Part shown: piece after piece, positions 39,271-49,200 of the stretch
Numbering within the stretch: the stretch's first letter is position 1
Layout of the letters: each line of letters starts with the position of its first letter
Assembly: GCA_903822975.1 (NCBI GenBank)
Contig: CAIJRD010000002.1
Coordinates: 558,001 to 622,000 of the forward strand
From: an uncultured Sinobacteraceae bacterium
GTDB lineage: Bacteria; Pseudomonadota; Gammaproteobacteria; Nevskiales; Nevskiaceae
Length of the DNA: 64,000 nucleotides
Direction of reading: 5' to 3'
Notes under the pieces: model-generated
Seen by the model: the letters and a program-made list of their open reading frames with translations, nothing else
What the model was told of the DNA's origin: nothing
Database searches by the model: none
Program-made: the position numbers and the translations under genes

Positions 39271-41597
39271 CACTTGAAGATGTCCTTGAGCCAGTTCAGA
39301 GGTCCGGATTTTGCCGCATCGGCGCAAGCCGCGTACTGCTCTGGAACGTGCCCGCGCATGAACGGCACGACGATGCTGCCGCCACAGGCCTGATCGGCAC
39401 GCAAACCGGTTTGCGGGTCGATCGCGGCTTCCTCCACATCGGCCGGTGCCAGCGGATCGATGCCGCGCGCATGCAGATCGCGCATGAGCCGGCCCCAGAT
39501 ACGCAGCGCGCCCGCCGCGCCATCGAGACCGATCGGCTTGTTGTCGTCGCGCCCGACCCAGATCACCGCGACCCGATCGGCACCGAAGCCGGCGAACCAG
39601 CTGTCGCGCATGTCTTCGGTGGTGCCGGTTTTGCCGGCAAACACTTGCCCTGGCGGCAACACGCTGGCGGCCCAGCGCGCGGTACCCAGTTCGATGACTT
39701 TTCGCATCGCCCAGGTCGTCAGGTAAACCGGGCCCTCGGGGAGCGCCTGTTTGACCTTGAAGCCGTAGCGGCTCAGCGGCTGGCCATCCTTGGTCAGCAC
39801 CTCGCGAATCGCCAGCAGTGGAGTTTCGTAGCCGCCGGCGGCGAGCGTCGAATAAATCTGCGCGACGTCGAGCGGCGCCATGCCGATCGCACCGAGGAAA
39901 ATCGACGGCACTTCCGGCACGTTGTCGAAACCGGCGGCGGAAAATGTGTGCCGCACGGGATTGATGCCGACCTGCAGTCCGAGTGCAACCGTGGGCAGGT
40001 TGTAACTCTTCGCCAGCGCCATGTAGAGCGGCGTCGGGCCATGCAATTGATGATCGTAATTCTTCGGCGACCAGATCTGCCCGTTTGGCAGCTTCAGATC
40101 GATCGGCTCGTCGTTCAGCATCGTCTGCAGGTTAAAGCGATCCGGGTCCGACAGCGCGGTGAGATACAGGAACGGTTTTGCCAGCGATCCGATCGGACGC
40201 TGCGCATCGATCGCACGATTGAACCCTTCATATCGTGTGTCGCGACCGCCGACTGCTGCGAGCACTTCACCGCCTTCGACTGAAGTCACGACTCCGGCGG
40301 CTTCGAGTGTGTCGGCCGGCAGTCGGCGACTCTTCTCCAGCTCCGGAAGGTCCGCGACCACGCGCGTTTCGAGCGCGTCCTGCACGCGCGGATCAAGTGT
40401 TGTGAAGACGCGCAGGCCTTCGTTGGTGAGATCTTCTTCCTTGTACAGACCGTTGAGCTGGCGCCGCACCAGGTCGACGAAACCAGGGTAGCGCTCGGCA
40501 CCGCCGCTGCCTGCCTTTGCGACACCCAGCGGGCTGGCGATCGCCGCCTCGACTTCGTCCGGGCGGATGTAGCCAGCGTCACCCATCAGTTTCAGAATCA
40601 GGTTGCGTCGCGCCAACACCAGATCCGGATTGCGCCGCGGGTTGTACAGGCTGGGGCCCTTCACGATCGCCACCAGGAGTGCCACTTCCTGTGGCTGCAG
40701 TTCGTTGATCGGCTTGTTGAAGTAGAACTGGCTGGCCAGACCGAATCCGTGCACCGCACGCGGACCATCCTGACCGAGCGAAACCTCGTTCAGATAGGCC
40801 TCGAGGATGTCGTCTTTGCTGACATGCCGCTCCAGCAGCAGCGACATGAATGCTTCGGTGATCTTGCGCTTGAAGGTCTGCGCTTTGGTCAGGAACAGGT
40901 TGCGCACCAACTGCTGCGTAATGGTGCTGGCACCTTCCTTGGTGCGACCGGCGCGCAAGTTGGCGAATGCCGCGCGCAGAATGCCGCGGATACTGATACC
41001 GGAATGGTCGTAGAACCCGTGGTCCTCAACCAGCACCAGCGTTTGCGGCAACAGCTTCGGCACTTCGCCGAGCTTCACCAGTACGCGGTCTTCGCCGCTA
41101 CGTGTGGGATAAATGCTGCCGATCAGCATCGGATCGAGCCGCACCAGATCGAGTTTCTCGTCGCTGCCGAGCACTCGTACCAGGCCTAAGCCCTTGGCAT
41201 CGCCACCGACGGCAATCCGACGCTCATCACGCGGGCCATCCCAATAATTGAAGGCGCGCAGATCAATACGTATTTCGTTTTTGCCTGCGACATAACTGCC
41301 GGGGCCGTACAGTTCGTCGGCACCGCGATAACCGAGGCGGTCGAGTTCGGTTTTCAATTCGGCCAGCGAAATCGGCGCGCCTGGATAAAGCTCCAGTGGT
41401 GCCGCATAGATCTGCGCCGGCAACACCCAGCGCACGGCCGCAAAGCGGGTGCGGACGTCCTGGTCGAGCTTGACCAGCGAGATCGCGAACGCCACCAAGG
41501 CCAGACTGGCGGCGACGATGCCGGCGACCAGCAGTCGGTTCAGCCAGGGACCGGATTGATTTGCCGACGAACGCCGGGAAGGAATTTTTCGCGCCAT
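39270..41597 (-). CDS. mrcB: Penicillin-binding protein 1B
   Basis: 775 residues: cytosolic tail, one membrane helix (22-42), UB2H-like region with APLELYPGAPISLAELKTELDRLGY, a GT51 glycosyltransferase with catalytic Glu191 in EDHGFYDH and STITQQLVRNLFL, then a transpeptidase with SLAK (Ser471), and KTGTT near 655. The UB2H segment marks it as PBP1B rather than PBP1A; UB2H is the docking site for lipoprotein activators. Located 46 bp after phoU and coupled to the lipoprotein gene. Confidence 0.94.
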   Translation of the reverse strand: MARKIPSRRSSANQSGPWLNRLLVAGIVAASLALVAFAISLVKLDQDVRTRFAAVRWVLPAQIYAAPLELYPGAPISLAELKTELDRLGYRGADELYGPGSYVAGKNEIRIDLRAFNYWDGPRDERRIAVGGDAKGLGLVRVLGSDEKLDLVRLDPMLIGSIYPTRSGEDRVLVKLGEVPKLLPQTLVLVEDHGFYDHSGISIRGILRAAFANLRAGRTKEGASTITQQLVRNLFLTKAQTFKRKITEAFMSLLLERHVSKDDILEAYLNEVSLGQDGPRAVHGFGLASQFYFNKPINELQPQEVALLVAIVKGPSLYNPRRNPDLVLARRNLILKLMGDAGYIRPDEVEAAIASPLGVAKAGSGGAERYPGFVDLVRRQLNGLYKEEDLTNEGLRVFTTLDPRVQDALETRVVADLPELEKSRRLPADTLEAAGVVTSVEGGEVLAAVGGRDTRYEGFNRAIDAQRPIGSLAKPFLYLTALSDPDRFNLQTMLNDEPIDLKLPNGQIWSPKNYDHQLHGPTPLYMALAKSYNLPTVALGLQVGINPVRHTFSAAGFDNVPEVPSIFLGAIGMAPLDVAQIYSTLAAGGYETPLLAIREVLTKDGQPLSRYGFKVKQALPEGPVYLTTWAMRKVIELGTARWAASVLPPGQVFAGKTGTTEDMRDSWFAGFGADRVAVIWVGRDDNKPIGLDGAAGALRIWGRLMRDLHARGIDPLAPADVEEAAIDPQTGLRADQACGGSIVVPFMRGHVPEQYAACADAAKSGPLNWLKDIFK

Positions 41598-41643
41598 TGA
41601 GCGCGCAATGATAAGGCCTGACGCGCGCTGCCGGGTTGCAGGA

Positions 41644-42360
41644 CTAGTAGTTCTCGCCCTTAACCTCGCGCTCCATCGCTTCGAGACCGATGTGGCGAAC
41701 GTCCTTGCCCTTGACTAGGTAGATCACGTACTCGGCAATGTTCCGCGCGTGGTCGCCGATGCGTTCGAGCGAGCGAACCGACCAGATGATGTCCATCACG
41801 CGACGGATCGTGCGCGGGTCTTCCATCATGAAGGTGATGCACTGGCGCATCAGGCCTTCGTATTCGCGGTCCACCGCGAGATCTTCGCGCGCCACCGCCA
41901 GTGCGGCCTCGGCGTCGACGCGTGCGAATGCGTCGAGCGCATCGCGCACCATCTGGCTGACGTGCTTCGACAGGTAGCCGACTTCGACCAGCGGACCGCT
42001 GCGCTCCTGCGAAGCCAGATCCGTCGCCATCCGCGCGATCTTCTCGGCCTCGTCGCCGATGCGTTCGAGGTCGGTGATGGTCTTGATCACCGCGTAGACC
42101 AGTCGAAGGTCTCCGGCGGTGGGCTGGCGCCGCGCCAGAATGCCGCTGCACTCTTCGTCGATCAGCACTTCCATGCGATTGACCTTGAGATCGTTCTGGA
42201 CCACTTCCTCGCCCAGCAGGCCATCGGCCTCCATCAGCGCGCGCGTAGCATCGACGATCTGCTGCTCGACCAACCCGCCCATCGCCAGCACGCGCTGACG
42301 GACGTCTTCCAGTTCAGCGTTGAACTGCGTGGAGATGTGGCTTTTGTAGGACGTGGTCAT
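41644..42360 (-). CDS. phoU: Phosphate signalling protein PhoU
   Basis: 238 residues from ATG 42360 (MTTSYKSHISTQFNAELEDVRQRVL); the ORF track start 129 bp upstream is unlikely. Two PhoU helix-bundle repeats each with an E/DxxxD-type metal patch: ITDLERIGDEAEKIARMA and VRSLERIGDHARNIAEYVIYL. PhoU reports the state of the Pst transporter to PhoR. No pst genes lie beside it; instead a PhoB-type box lies about 165 bp upstream. Confidence 0.95.
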   Translation of the reverse strand: MTTSYKSHISTQFNAELEDVRQRVLAMGGLVEQQIVDATRALMEADGLLGEEVVQNDLKVNRMEVLIDEECSGILARRQPTAGDLRLVYAVIKTITDLERIGDEAEKIARMATDLASQERSGPLVEVGYLSKHVSQMVRDALDAFARVDAEAALAVAREDLAVDREYEGLMRQCITFMMEDPRTIRRVMDIIWSVRSLERIGDHARNIAEYVIYLVKGKDVRHIGLEAMEREVKGENY

Positions 42361-42522
42361 TGAAGTTATGGACTCGTGGTGCGCTTGACCCGGACCGTCC
42401 GAACGGCATGGGGCTGCCTGATTATCGCTCTTGTAGCGGCTGCAGTTTTGCAGAATTGCGACCGCCGCGCGAGGCCACGCTCGGCCCAAAGCGTAACAAG
42501 GCTTGCAGCTTAAAAAAACACT

Positions 42523-42540
42523 GTGACATCGGGGTTACAG
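42523..42540 (-). promoter_or_regulatory. Pho box upstream of phoU
   Basis: Minus strand: CTGTAAC CCCG ATGTCAC, two 7-bp half-sites spaced by four (11-bp period), close to the CTGTCAT-type PhoB consensus. A third half-site CTGTGTC lies three bases further upstream (42544-42550). TTTAAG follows about eight bases downstream as a possible -10. In the phoU-YidH-like gap (42361-42596). Confidence 0.75.
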
Positions 42541-42596
42541 TCCGACACAGCGTTGCACCGACGGTGCGGACCGTCGGCATAAGCGCCTGGCGCACG

Positions 42597-42998
42597 CTAG
42601 GGTTGCGCGGCTGCGCTCACCGCGGGTGTGAACGCGGCCAGCGCCAAGTAGCCGGCCAAAATTACCCCGGCAACCGCAACGCCGAGATTCGCGATCAGGG
42701 CCAGACTGGCAAAACGACTGGAAGGCCGATCGCGTAACGGAATCTCCGCGACCACCGCATGGAAGGCTCGCGTCGACAGCACCGCCAGCACTGCGGAGAA
42801 CAGCACCAGTGCCAGACCGATCCAAAACGAGGCGCCATGGCTCACCGCTTGCGCCGATGGCGGCATCATCAGCCGCAGCAGCAGACCGAAACGCTCGATG
42901 ACGAAGCCAAAGCCCATCATCGCCAGACAGGTTCGGTTCCAAGCCAACAGCGAACGCTCGGCGGCGAGGAATACCCGTGGATCGAAGGATTCGGCCAT
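42597..42998 (-). CDS. DUF202 (YidH-type) membrane protein
   Basis: 133 residues. DPRVFLAAERSLLAWNRTCLAMMGFGFVIERF is the DUF202 signature, followed by three membrane helices. Function unknown. It lies between the small secreted protein gene and phoU, all on the minus strand, but the Pho box between it and phoU suggests separate transcription. Confidence 0.85.
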   Translation of the reverse strand: MAESFDPRVFLAAERSLLAWNRTCLAMMGFGFVIERFGLLLRLMMPPSAQAVSHGASFWIGLALVLFSAVLAVLSTRAFHAVVAEIPLRDRPSSRFASLALIANLGVAVAGVILAGYLALAAFTPAVSAAAQP

Positions 42999-43112
42999 TA
43001 CTGCATTACAGGTTTGCTCGAGACCCAGCCGCCGTCGCTTGCGCCGAGACCGACAATAAAGAGGTCGACCTTGCGCACATCGCCGGACCGTCAGCCATGC
43101 GACGCGCCCCGT

Positions 43113-43508
43113 TCAAGGCGAGGACGGCAGCCCACTGCCGGGAAGCGCTTCGGGCGGTGCCGAGTTGGCGCCCTCCATCATCTTGCGCTGCTGACCACTG
43201 GCGCTGTTCGGGTCCGAATGCGTGGCGAGATAGTCGCGGGCCTTCGCCGAGGCATCTTTGGTCGGCGGCGTATTGGTGCCGGGCAATGACCGCTTGGTAC
43301 GCGCGAGGCGTCGGTCGGCGCGACTCAGCGGATCGGTGCTGCGCTGGACATTGACGCCGGGCAAGGTTGTCATCGGCAGATTTCCCGCCGGTACCGTTGC
43401 GGGTGTCGTATCGACCCGCTTCTGCGGCACCTGATCGGTATCCGCGATCGCGCCGCGTTGCGCCAGCACCGACAACACCAAGAGCGTGAACAGTTGCGTG
43501 TAGCGCAT
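43113..43508 (-). CDS. Small secreted protein, unknown
   Basis: 131 residues with a signal peptide (YTQLFTLLVLSVLAQRGAIA) and a mature part rich in Pro, Thr, Ser, Ala and Arg with little predicted order. GGAGGAGACATCCG precedes the ATG, a strong ribosome binding site that supports it as a real gene. A short basic stretch (DRRLARTKRSLPG) stands out. I recognise no family. Located between the RND operon and the YidH-like gene. Confidence 0.65.
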   Translation of the reverse strand: MRYTQLFTLLVLSVLAQRGAIADTDQVPQKRVDTTPATVPAGNLPMTTLPGVNVQRSTDPLSRADRRLARTKRSLPGTNTPPTKDASAKARDYLATHSDPNSASGQQRKMMEGANSAPPEALPGSGLPSSP

Positions 43509-43594
43509 CGGATGTCTCCTCCAGAAACTGCAGCATCGTTATGACGGCGAGCATAGCGCGTGGCCGGGTCGGTTCACGGCCGCACCCGTTGCGA

Positions 43595-45025
43595 TTAGTC
43601 GTTTGCGACACTCCAGCCACCGCCGAGGGCGCGTACCAGATCAATACTTGCCAGGCGCTGTCGTGTCTCCAGACTAAATTCCAAACGTTGGGCGCCCAAG
43701 GCCGCAGTCTGCGAGTCGACCACGTTGAGATAGTCGGCGCCGCCATCGCGATACTGCGTCATCGAAATGCTCAGCGTGCGCTGTGCGGCTTCGACCGCCG
43801 CGCTCTGGTCGTTCGCCTCGGCCTTGTAGTTGCCCAGCAAGGACAAGTCGTCTTCGACTTGTTGGAACGCAGTCAATACCGTCGCGCGATACGCCGCCGC
43901 GGTTTCGTCGAGTACCGCATGCGCGCGATTAAGTCGTGCGCGATGCAAGCCGCCATCGAAAATCGTTTGCGCCAGCATCGGACCCAGCGCCCAGTAGCTT
44001 GCGGGCGCCATCAGCCAGCTGCCGCTGCTGCTGCTCTGCAGGCCCAGTGAAGCACTCAGGTCCAGACTTGGAAAAAACGCGGCGCGCGCGACACCGATCT
44101 TGGCGTTGGCGGCGGCGGTGCGGCGCTCGGCGGCGGCGATATCGGGCCGCCGCTGTAGCAATACGGCCGGCACTCCCGCGGGCAGATCCGGAAGTCTGAT
44201 CGTGTGTGCGTCCGGCGCGAGCGAAAACGTCGAAGCAGGCTCGCCGACCAGTGCTGCGATCGCATGCTCCAACAGCGCGCGACGCGCCCGTGATTCCGAG
44301 ACCTGCGCTTTCGCTGCACTCAACTGCAATTGCGCGCGGCCGACGTCGAGTCCGGACACCACACCGCCATCGTGCAGCGTCTGCGTCAGCGTCAACGCTT
44401 TTTCGTAGGCAGTGACGGTATCCACCAGCAATTGGATGTCGCGGTCTTCACCAATGATCGAGACATAGTCGCTGGCCAGGCGTACTTCCAGGCTCAGCCG
44501 CGCCGAGGCCAAATCGGCCGCCGCAGCCCGACCTTCGGATTGCGCCGCGATTACCGAGTTGTGCACGCGCCCCCACAGATCCAGTTCATAGTCGGCCTGC
44601 ACACCCAAGGTGTCGGCACCGTACTCGTTCGGTTGACCGGCGCCGCGCAAGGGTCGGGTATCCGACTGGCGATCGCGGCTCCAGTCGAGTAGCCCGGTCA
44701 GCGTCGGGAACAATCCCGAGCGCGCTTCTTCGTCGTAAGTCTTCGCCTCGCTGTAGCGCGCAAACGCGGCTGCGATGTCGGGACTATTCGCATCCAGCTC
44801 ACGTTCGAGTTGATCGAGTTTGGTGTCACCGTACAGGCTCCACCAGTTGCCACGCGGCAGCGCGTCGGCTGGCTGAGCATCGGTCCAGGGCGCTTCCTCC
44901 TTGTAGTGGTCCGGGATGTCGACCTTCGGCACCTGATAGGTCGGCGCCAAGGAGCAAGCACCGAGCAGCAGGCTGCCGGCAAATGTCGCAGCGCCCCGCC
45001 TAGCCGCCTTCCTAGCCGCCTTCAC
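43595..45025 (-). CDS. NodT/OprM-type outer-membrane efflux lipoprotein
   Basis: Start taken at GTG 45025, preceded by GGAGGCGAAC and 14 nt inside the adaptor gene; the ORF track's earlier start encodes an Arg-rich nonsense stretch. 476 residues with lipobox LLGAC (Cys24) and CSLAPTYQVPKVDIPDHYKEEAPW, the classic opening of OprM-like proteins. Two TolC-type repeats follow, with GVVSGLDVGRAQLQLSAAKAQ and GGADYLNVVDSQTAALGAQR as the paired turns. Third gene of the RND operon. Confidence 0.93.
   Translation of the reverse strand: MKAARKAARRGAATFAGSLLLGACSLAPTYQVPKVDIPDHYKEEAPWTDAQPADALPRGNWWSLYGDTKLDQLERELDANSPDIAAAFARYSEAKTYDEEARSGLFPTLTGLLDWSRDRQSDTRPLRGAGQPNEYGADTLGVQADYELDLWGRVHNSVIAAQSEGRAAAADLASARLSLEVRLASDYVSIIGEDRDIQLLVDTVTAYEKALTLTQTLHDGGVVSGLDVGRAQLQLSAAKAQVSESRARRALLEHAIAALVGEPASTFSLAPDAHTIRLPDLPAGVPAVLLQRRPDIAAAERRTAAANAKIGVARAAFFPSLDLSASLGLQSSSSGSWLMAPASYWALGPMLAQTIFDGGLHRARLNRAHAVLDETAAAYRATVLTAFQQVEDDLSLLGNYKAEANDQSAAVEAAQRTLSISMTQYRDGGADYLNVVDSQTAALGAQRLEFSLETRQRLASIDLVRALGGGWSVAND
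45000..45023. repeat. 12-bp tandem duplication at the adaptor/channel junction
   Basis: CTAGCCGCCTTC occurs twice head to tail. Read on the minus strand (GAAGGCGGCTAG twice), the first copy encodes the adaptor's stop while the channel frame reads through both as KAAR-KAAR. Confidence 0.8.
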
Positions 45026-46298
45026 GTTCGCCTCCGGCTGTGGCGTTCGGCGCTGCAGCAGCGTTCGTCGCCGCGGCGGGCGCCACCGTTGCAGCCTCAG
45101 CCGGTTTGGTCTCCGTAGCCGGCTCCGTCCCCGCCGGTTGCGGCGCAGCCTGCGCCACCTGCACCACATCGCCGTCTGCGAGCGCGTCCGGCGGACTGTC
45201 GATGATGCGATCCTTCGCGGTGATGCCGGATGCGACTTCGACCCAATGACCGAGGTCGCGCTCGACCGTGATCGTATGCAGCTTGACGTGATCGTTGCTG
45301 TCGACCGACGCGACTTGCAGGCCAGCCGAGCGGAAGATCAATGCACTCGCCGGCACGCGGACCAGGTTGGATGCCGCCGACAGCTGGATGCTGACGTTGG
45401 CAAAATCGCCCGGCATCAGCACCCCGGAACGATCGTCCAGCGACAGCTCCACCAGCAGCGTTCCGGATTCAACGTTCACCGCTCCCGATGTGCTGTCGAC
45501 CGTCGCGGTAAACACTTGATCGGCGTGGCCAGGCACCGTCAGCTGCGCCGTCATGCCCGGCTGGATCGAAGACGCGTCGTCCTGCGGCACGCTCACATAC
45601 ACGCGCAAACGATGAATATCGGAGACCGTGAACAACTGCGGTCCGCGACCACCACCGGCATCGATCAGCGCGCCGACATCGGTATCACGTGAGGTGACGA
45701 TTCCATCGAACGGCGCAACGATGCGTTTGAACGATGCGAGCGCTTGCAGGCGTTCGACGTTGGCCGCCTCGGCATTCACCGTCGCCTGCTCCGCTGCGAG
45801 ATTGCCGTTCTTTTCGTCGGCCGCCTGCTGCGAGACCGAATCGGATTTGAGCATCGCCTGCCAACGCGCCGCAGTGGTTTCGGCGAGGCTGGCCTTTGCG
45901 CGCGCGGTGGCGAGGCTCGCTCTGCCCTGCTCGAGTTGTTGGTCGAGATCCGGCGTTTCGATCACGCCGAGGATCTGCCCGGCTTTTACTTTGGCGCCGA
46001 TATCGGTGTACCAGGCTTTCAGGTAGCCACTGACGCGCGCATAGATCGGCGCGCGATAAAACGCTTCAAGCCGTCCGGGTAGCACAATCGTATTGGCCGA
46101 ACCTCCAGCGCTTGGCTGAAACACCGTCACCGATGGAATTGCCTGCGCGGCAGTCCACTGGTTGAGTTGCGATTCTTCGGCGGCGCGACTGACCATGCCG
46201 CTAACGACGATCAGCGCCGCCACGCCGATCCCGACGAAGCCCGCAATCTTCAGCTTGCGTGGCGTAACCACCTTGGACTCGGTCACGTCAGACGCCAT
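45012..46298 (-). CDS. RND efflux periplasmic adaptor (HlyD/MFP family)
   Basis: 428 residues. N-terminal membrane helix, lipoyl half-motifs (RAPIYARVSGYLKAWYTDIGAKVKAGQILGVIETPDL and IVAPFDGIVTSRDTDVGALID), alpha-hairpin between, beta-barrel and membrane-proximal domain. The last about 45 residues are Ala/Pro/Thr-rich low complexity (ETKPAEAATVAPAAATNAAAAPNATAGG), longer than usual. ATG 46298 overlaps the pump gene by 11 bases. Confidence 0.93.
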   Translation of the reverse strand: MASDVTESKVVTPRKLKIAGFVGIGVAALIVVSGMVSRAAEESQLNQWTAAQAIPSVTVFQPSAGGSANTIVLPGRLEAFYRAPIYARVSGYLKAWYTDIGAKVKAGQILGVIETPDLDQQLEQGRASLATARAKASLAETTAARWQAMLKSDSVSQQAADEKNGNLAAEQATVNAEAANVERLQALASFKRIVAPFDGIVTSRDTDVGALIDAGGGRGPQLFTVSDIHRLRVYVSVPQDDASSIQPGMTAQLTVPGHADQVFTATVDSTSGAVNVESGTLLVELSLDDRSGVLMPGDFANVSIQLSAASNLVRVPASALIFRSAGLQVASVDSNDHVKLHTITVERDLGHWVEVASGITAKDRIIDSPPDALADGDVVQVAQAAPQPAGTEPATETKPAEAATVAPAAATNAAAAPNATAGGEREGG

Positions 46299-49200
46299 GG
46301 GGAACTCCGCATGTTGGGGTGAGCGACGCCGGCTCGGCTGCGGGATCGCGCTTTTGTTTATGGATCAGGCTGAACACCACCGGCACGAACAGCAGGGTCG
46401 CGATGGTTGCGAAAATCAATCCGCCGATGACTGCGCGGCCGAGTGGTGCGTTCTGTTCGCCACCCTCGCCCATGCCGAGCGCCATCGGCGCCATGCCAAT
46501 GATCATCGCCAACGCGGTCATGCAGACCGGGCGGAACCGGGCGAAGCCGGCGTCGATCGCCGCAGTCCAGCCATCGCCGCATTCGGCAAGCCGATCCCGC
46601 GCGAAACTCACCACCAGAATGCTGTTGGCGGTTGCGACGCCCATGCACATGATGGCACCGGTCAGCGCCGGTACGGACAAGGTGGTGTGTGTCGCAAACA
46701 ACATCCAGACGATACCGGCGAGCGCGGCCGGCAACGCCGTGATGATGACGAATGGATCGGCCCAGGATTGAAAGTTGACCACGATCAGCAGATAGATCAA
46801 GACGACTGCGCCAAGCAGACCGAACAGCAGCCCTGAAAACGCGCTGTTCATCGTCTGCACCTGACCGCGCAAGACGACGTCGGTGCCAATCGGGACGTCG
46901 GACTTGTGCGCAGCGACGATCTTCTGAATTGCGGCTGCGACCGCACCGAGATCGCGGCCTTGCGTCGTCGCGTAAATCTCAACCATCGGCGCGATGTCGT
47001 AATGCGACACCACGGCGTCGCTACGACTCCGGCTGATCTCGGCGATGCCGCCGAGTATCTGTGACTGCGCGCCACTGCTGCTGGTGACTTGAAGGTTCTC
47101 AAGGTCGGACAGCGAATCCAGACGATACTGCGGCGTCTGCGCGACGATCGGATACGAGATGCCGTTCTTCGGATTGAGCCAGAAGGCCGGCGCGACCTGG
47201 CCACTGCCGGCAAGGTTCACGACCAGGCTGTTGGTCACGTCACGCTCGCTGATGCCGACCTCCTGCGCACGCGTGCGATCCACATCGATGCGGAAACTCG
47301 GGTACGCATTCGACTGCTGGATGCGCGCGTCAGCGAGCCCCGGCACCAGGCGGATGTCGTGCAGCAACTGCTTCGCATACGCGTAATTCTCGTTGGTGCG
47401 CGGCCCGACGATCTGCAGATCGATGGGAGCCGGTGCACCGAAGTTCAGGATCTGGCTGATGATGTCGGCCGGCAGGAATGCAAACGTAGTGCCGCGGAAT
47501 TCCCTCGGAAGGCGCTCACGAAGCAGCTTCACGTAGATCGCCGTGGGCCGATGATCTTTCTTCAGGGTGATCTGGATGTCGCCATCCTGCGGTCCGATCG
47601 TGCCGGTATTGCTGTAGGCGTTGTTGATACCGCTGACAGGCAAGCCGATGTTGTCGACGATGCCATCGAGTTCCTGCGGTGGAATCGCGCGGCGAATCGC
47701 ATCCTCGACGCGCGCGAACGTGAATGCAGTCTCCTCGATACGCGTGCCGATGGGCGCACGCACGTGGATATTGATTTGCCCGGCATCGACGGTCGGGAAG
47801 AAGTTGCGCCCGAGCCAAGGCACCAGCGCGAACGACAGCAGCACGACCGCCATGAAACCTATGATGAAGACGCGGCTGTTGGCCAGCCCCAGCTCAAGCA
47901 ATTCCCGGTAGACGCCACGCACACGCTCGAAGCGCTGCTCGAACCCGCGCTGGAACAACACCAGTGGATTTTTGAGTGATTTAGAAGGGGCATGCGCGTT
48001 GTCGATTTCAGCCATGCTGTATTCGAGTTCGCCATGCGGGTGACCGTGCGCGACGTGCGCCCGTAGCAGGTACTTGGCCATCGTCGGCACCAGCGTGCGC
48101 GACAGGATGAACGAGCTGATCATCGCAAACATCACCGCTTCCGCCATCGGAACGAACAGGAAGCCGGCAACGCCGCCGAGGAAAAACATCGGCACGAACA
48201 CGATGCAAATGCACAGCAGCGACACGAACGCAGGCGTCACAATTTGCTTGGCACCATCGAGAATCGCCGGCTCGACCTGTTTGCCCTGCTCCAGATGCCA
48301 GTTGATGTTTTCGATCGTGACGGTCGCATCATCCACCAGGATTCCGACCGCCAGCGCAAGTCCACCGAGCGTCATGATGTTGAGCGTCTGCCCGAGCAGG
48401 GACAGCCCGATGATCGAACCCAGAATTGCCAGCGGGATCGACGTTGCGATGATTACAGTCGAACGCCAGCTGCCGAGAAACAACAAGATCATCAAGCTGG
48501 TCAGCGCCGCCGCAATCACGCCTTCACGCGCGACTCCCGAGATCGCTGCGCGCACGAACAAAGATTGATCGTCGACTGCCTTGATTTCGAGGCTCGAGGG
48601 CACGACCGCCGAAAGCCCTGGCAACAATTGCTTGACGCCCTGAATGATCGCCAGCGTCGACGCCGAGCCACTTTTCAGAATCGTCATCAGTACCGAGCGC
48701 TTTCCGTCGACATGCACGATGTTGGTCTGCGGCGGATAGCCATCGCGTACATGCGCGACGTCGCGCATTAAAATCGTCGTGCCGTTGACCGATTTGACCG
48801 GCAGATTGTTGAGTTCATCGATTGCGTCCGGGCTGTTGTTGAGTTCGAGGCTGTACTCGAAGCCACCTATTTTTTGCGTGCCGACCGGAATGATCTGGTT
48901 CTGAGCCGCCAGCGCATTTTCGATGTCCTGCGCCGACAGCCCGCGCGCCTGCAACGCATTGGAGTCGATATCGACCTGGACCTGGCGCGTTTTGCCGCCA
49001 TACGGCGTCGGCGTTGCTGCTCCAGGCACGGTGGCCAAGCGCGGGCGAATGATGTTGTTGCCGAGGTCGGCGAGCGTCTGTTCCGGCAGTGTGCCGCTCG
49101 ATAACGCCAGCTCGATGATCGGCACTGTGGAGGCGTTGTAGTTAAGAATCTGCGGCGGCGTAATGCCGGGCGGCATCTGCTTCAGAACGGTCTGCGAAAT

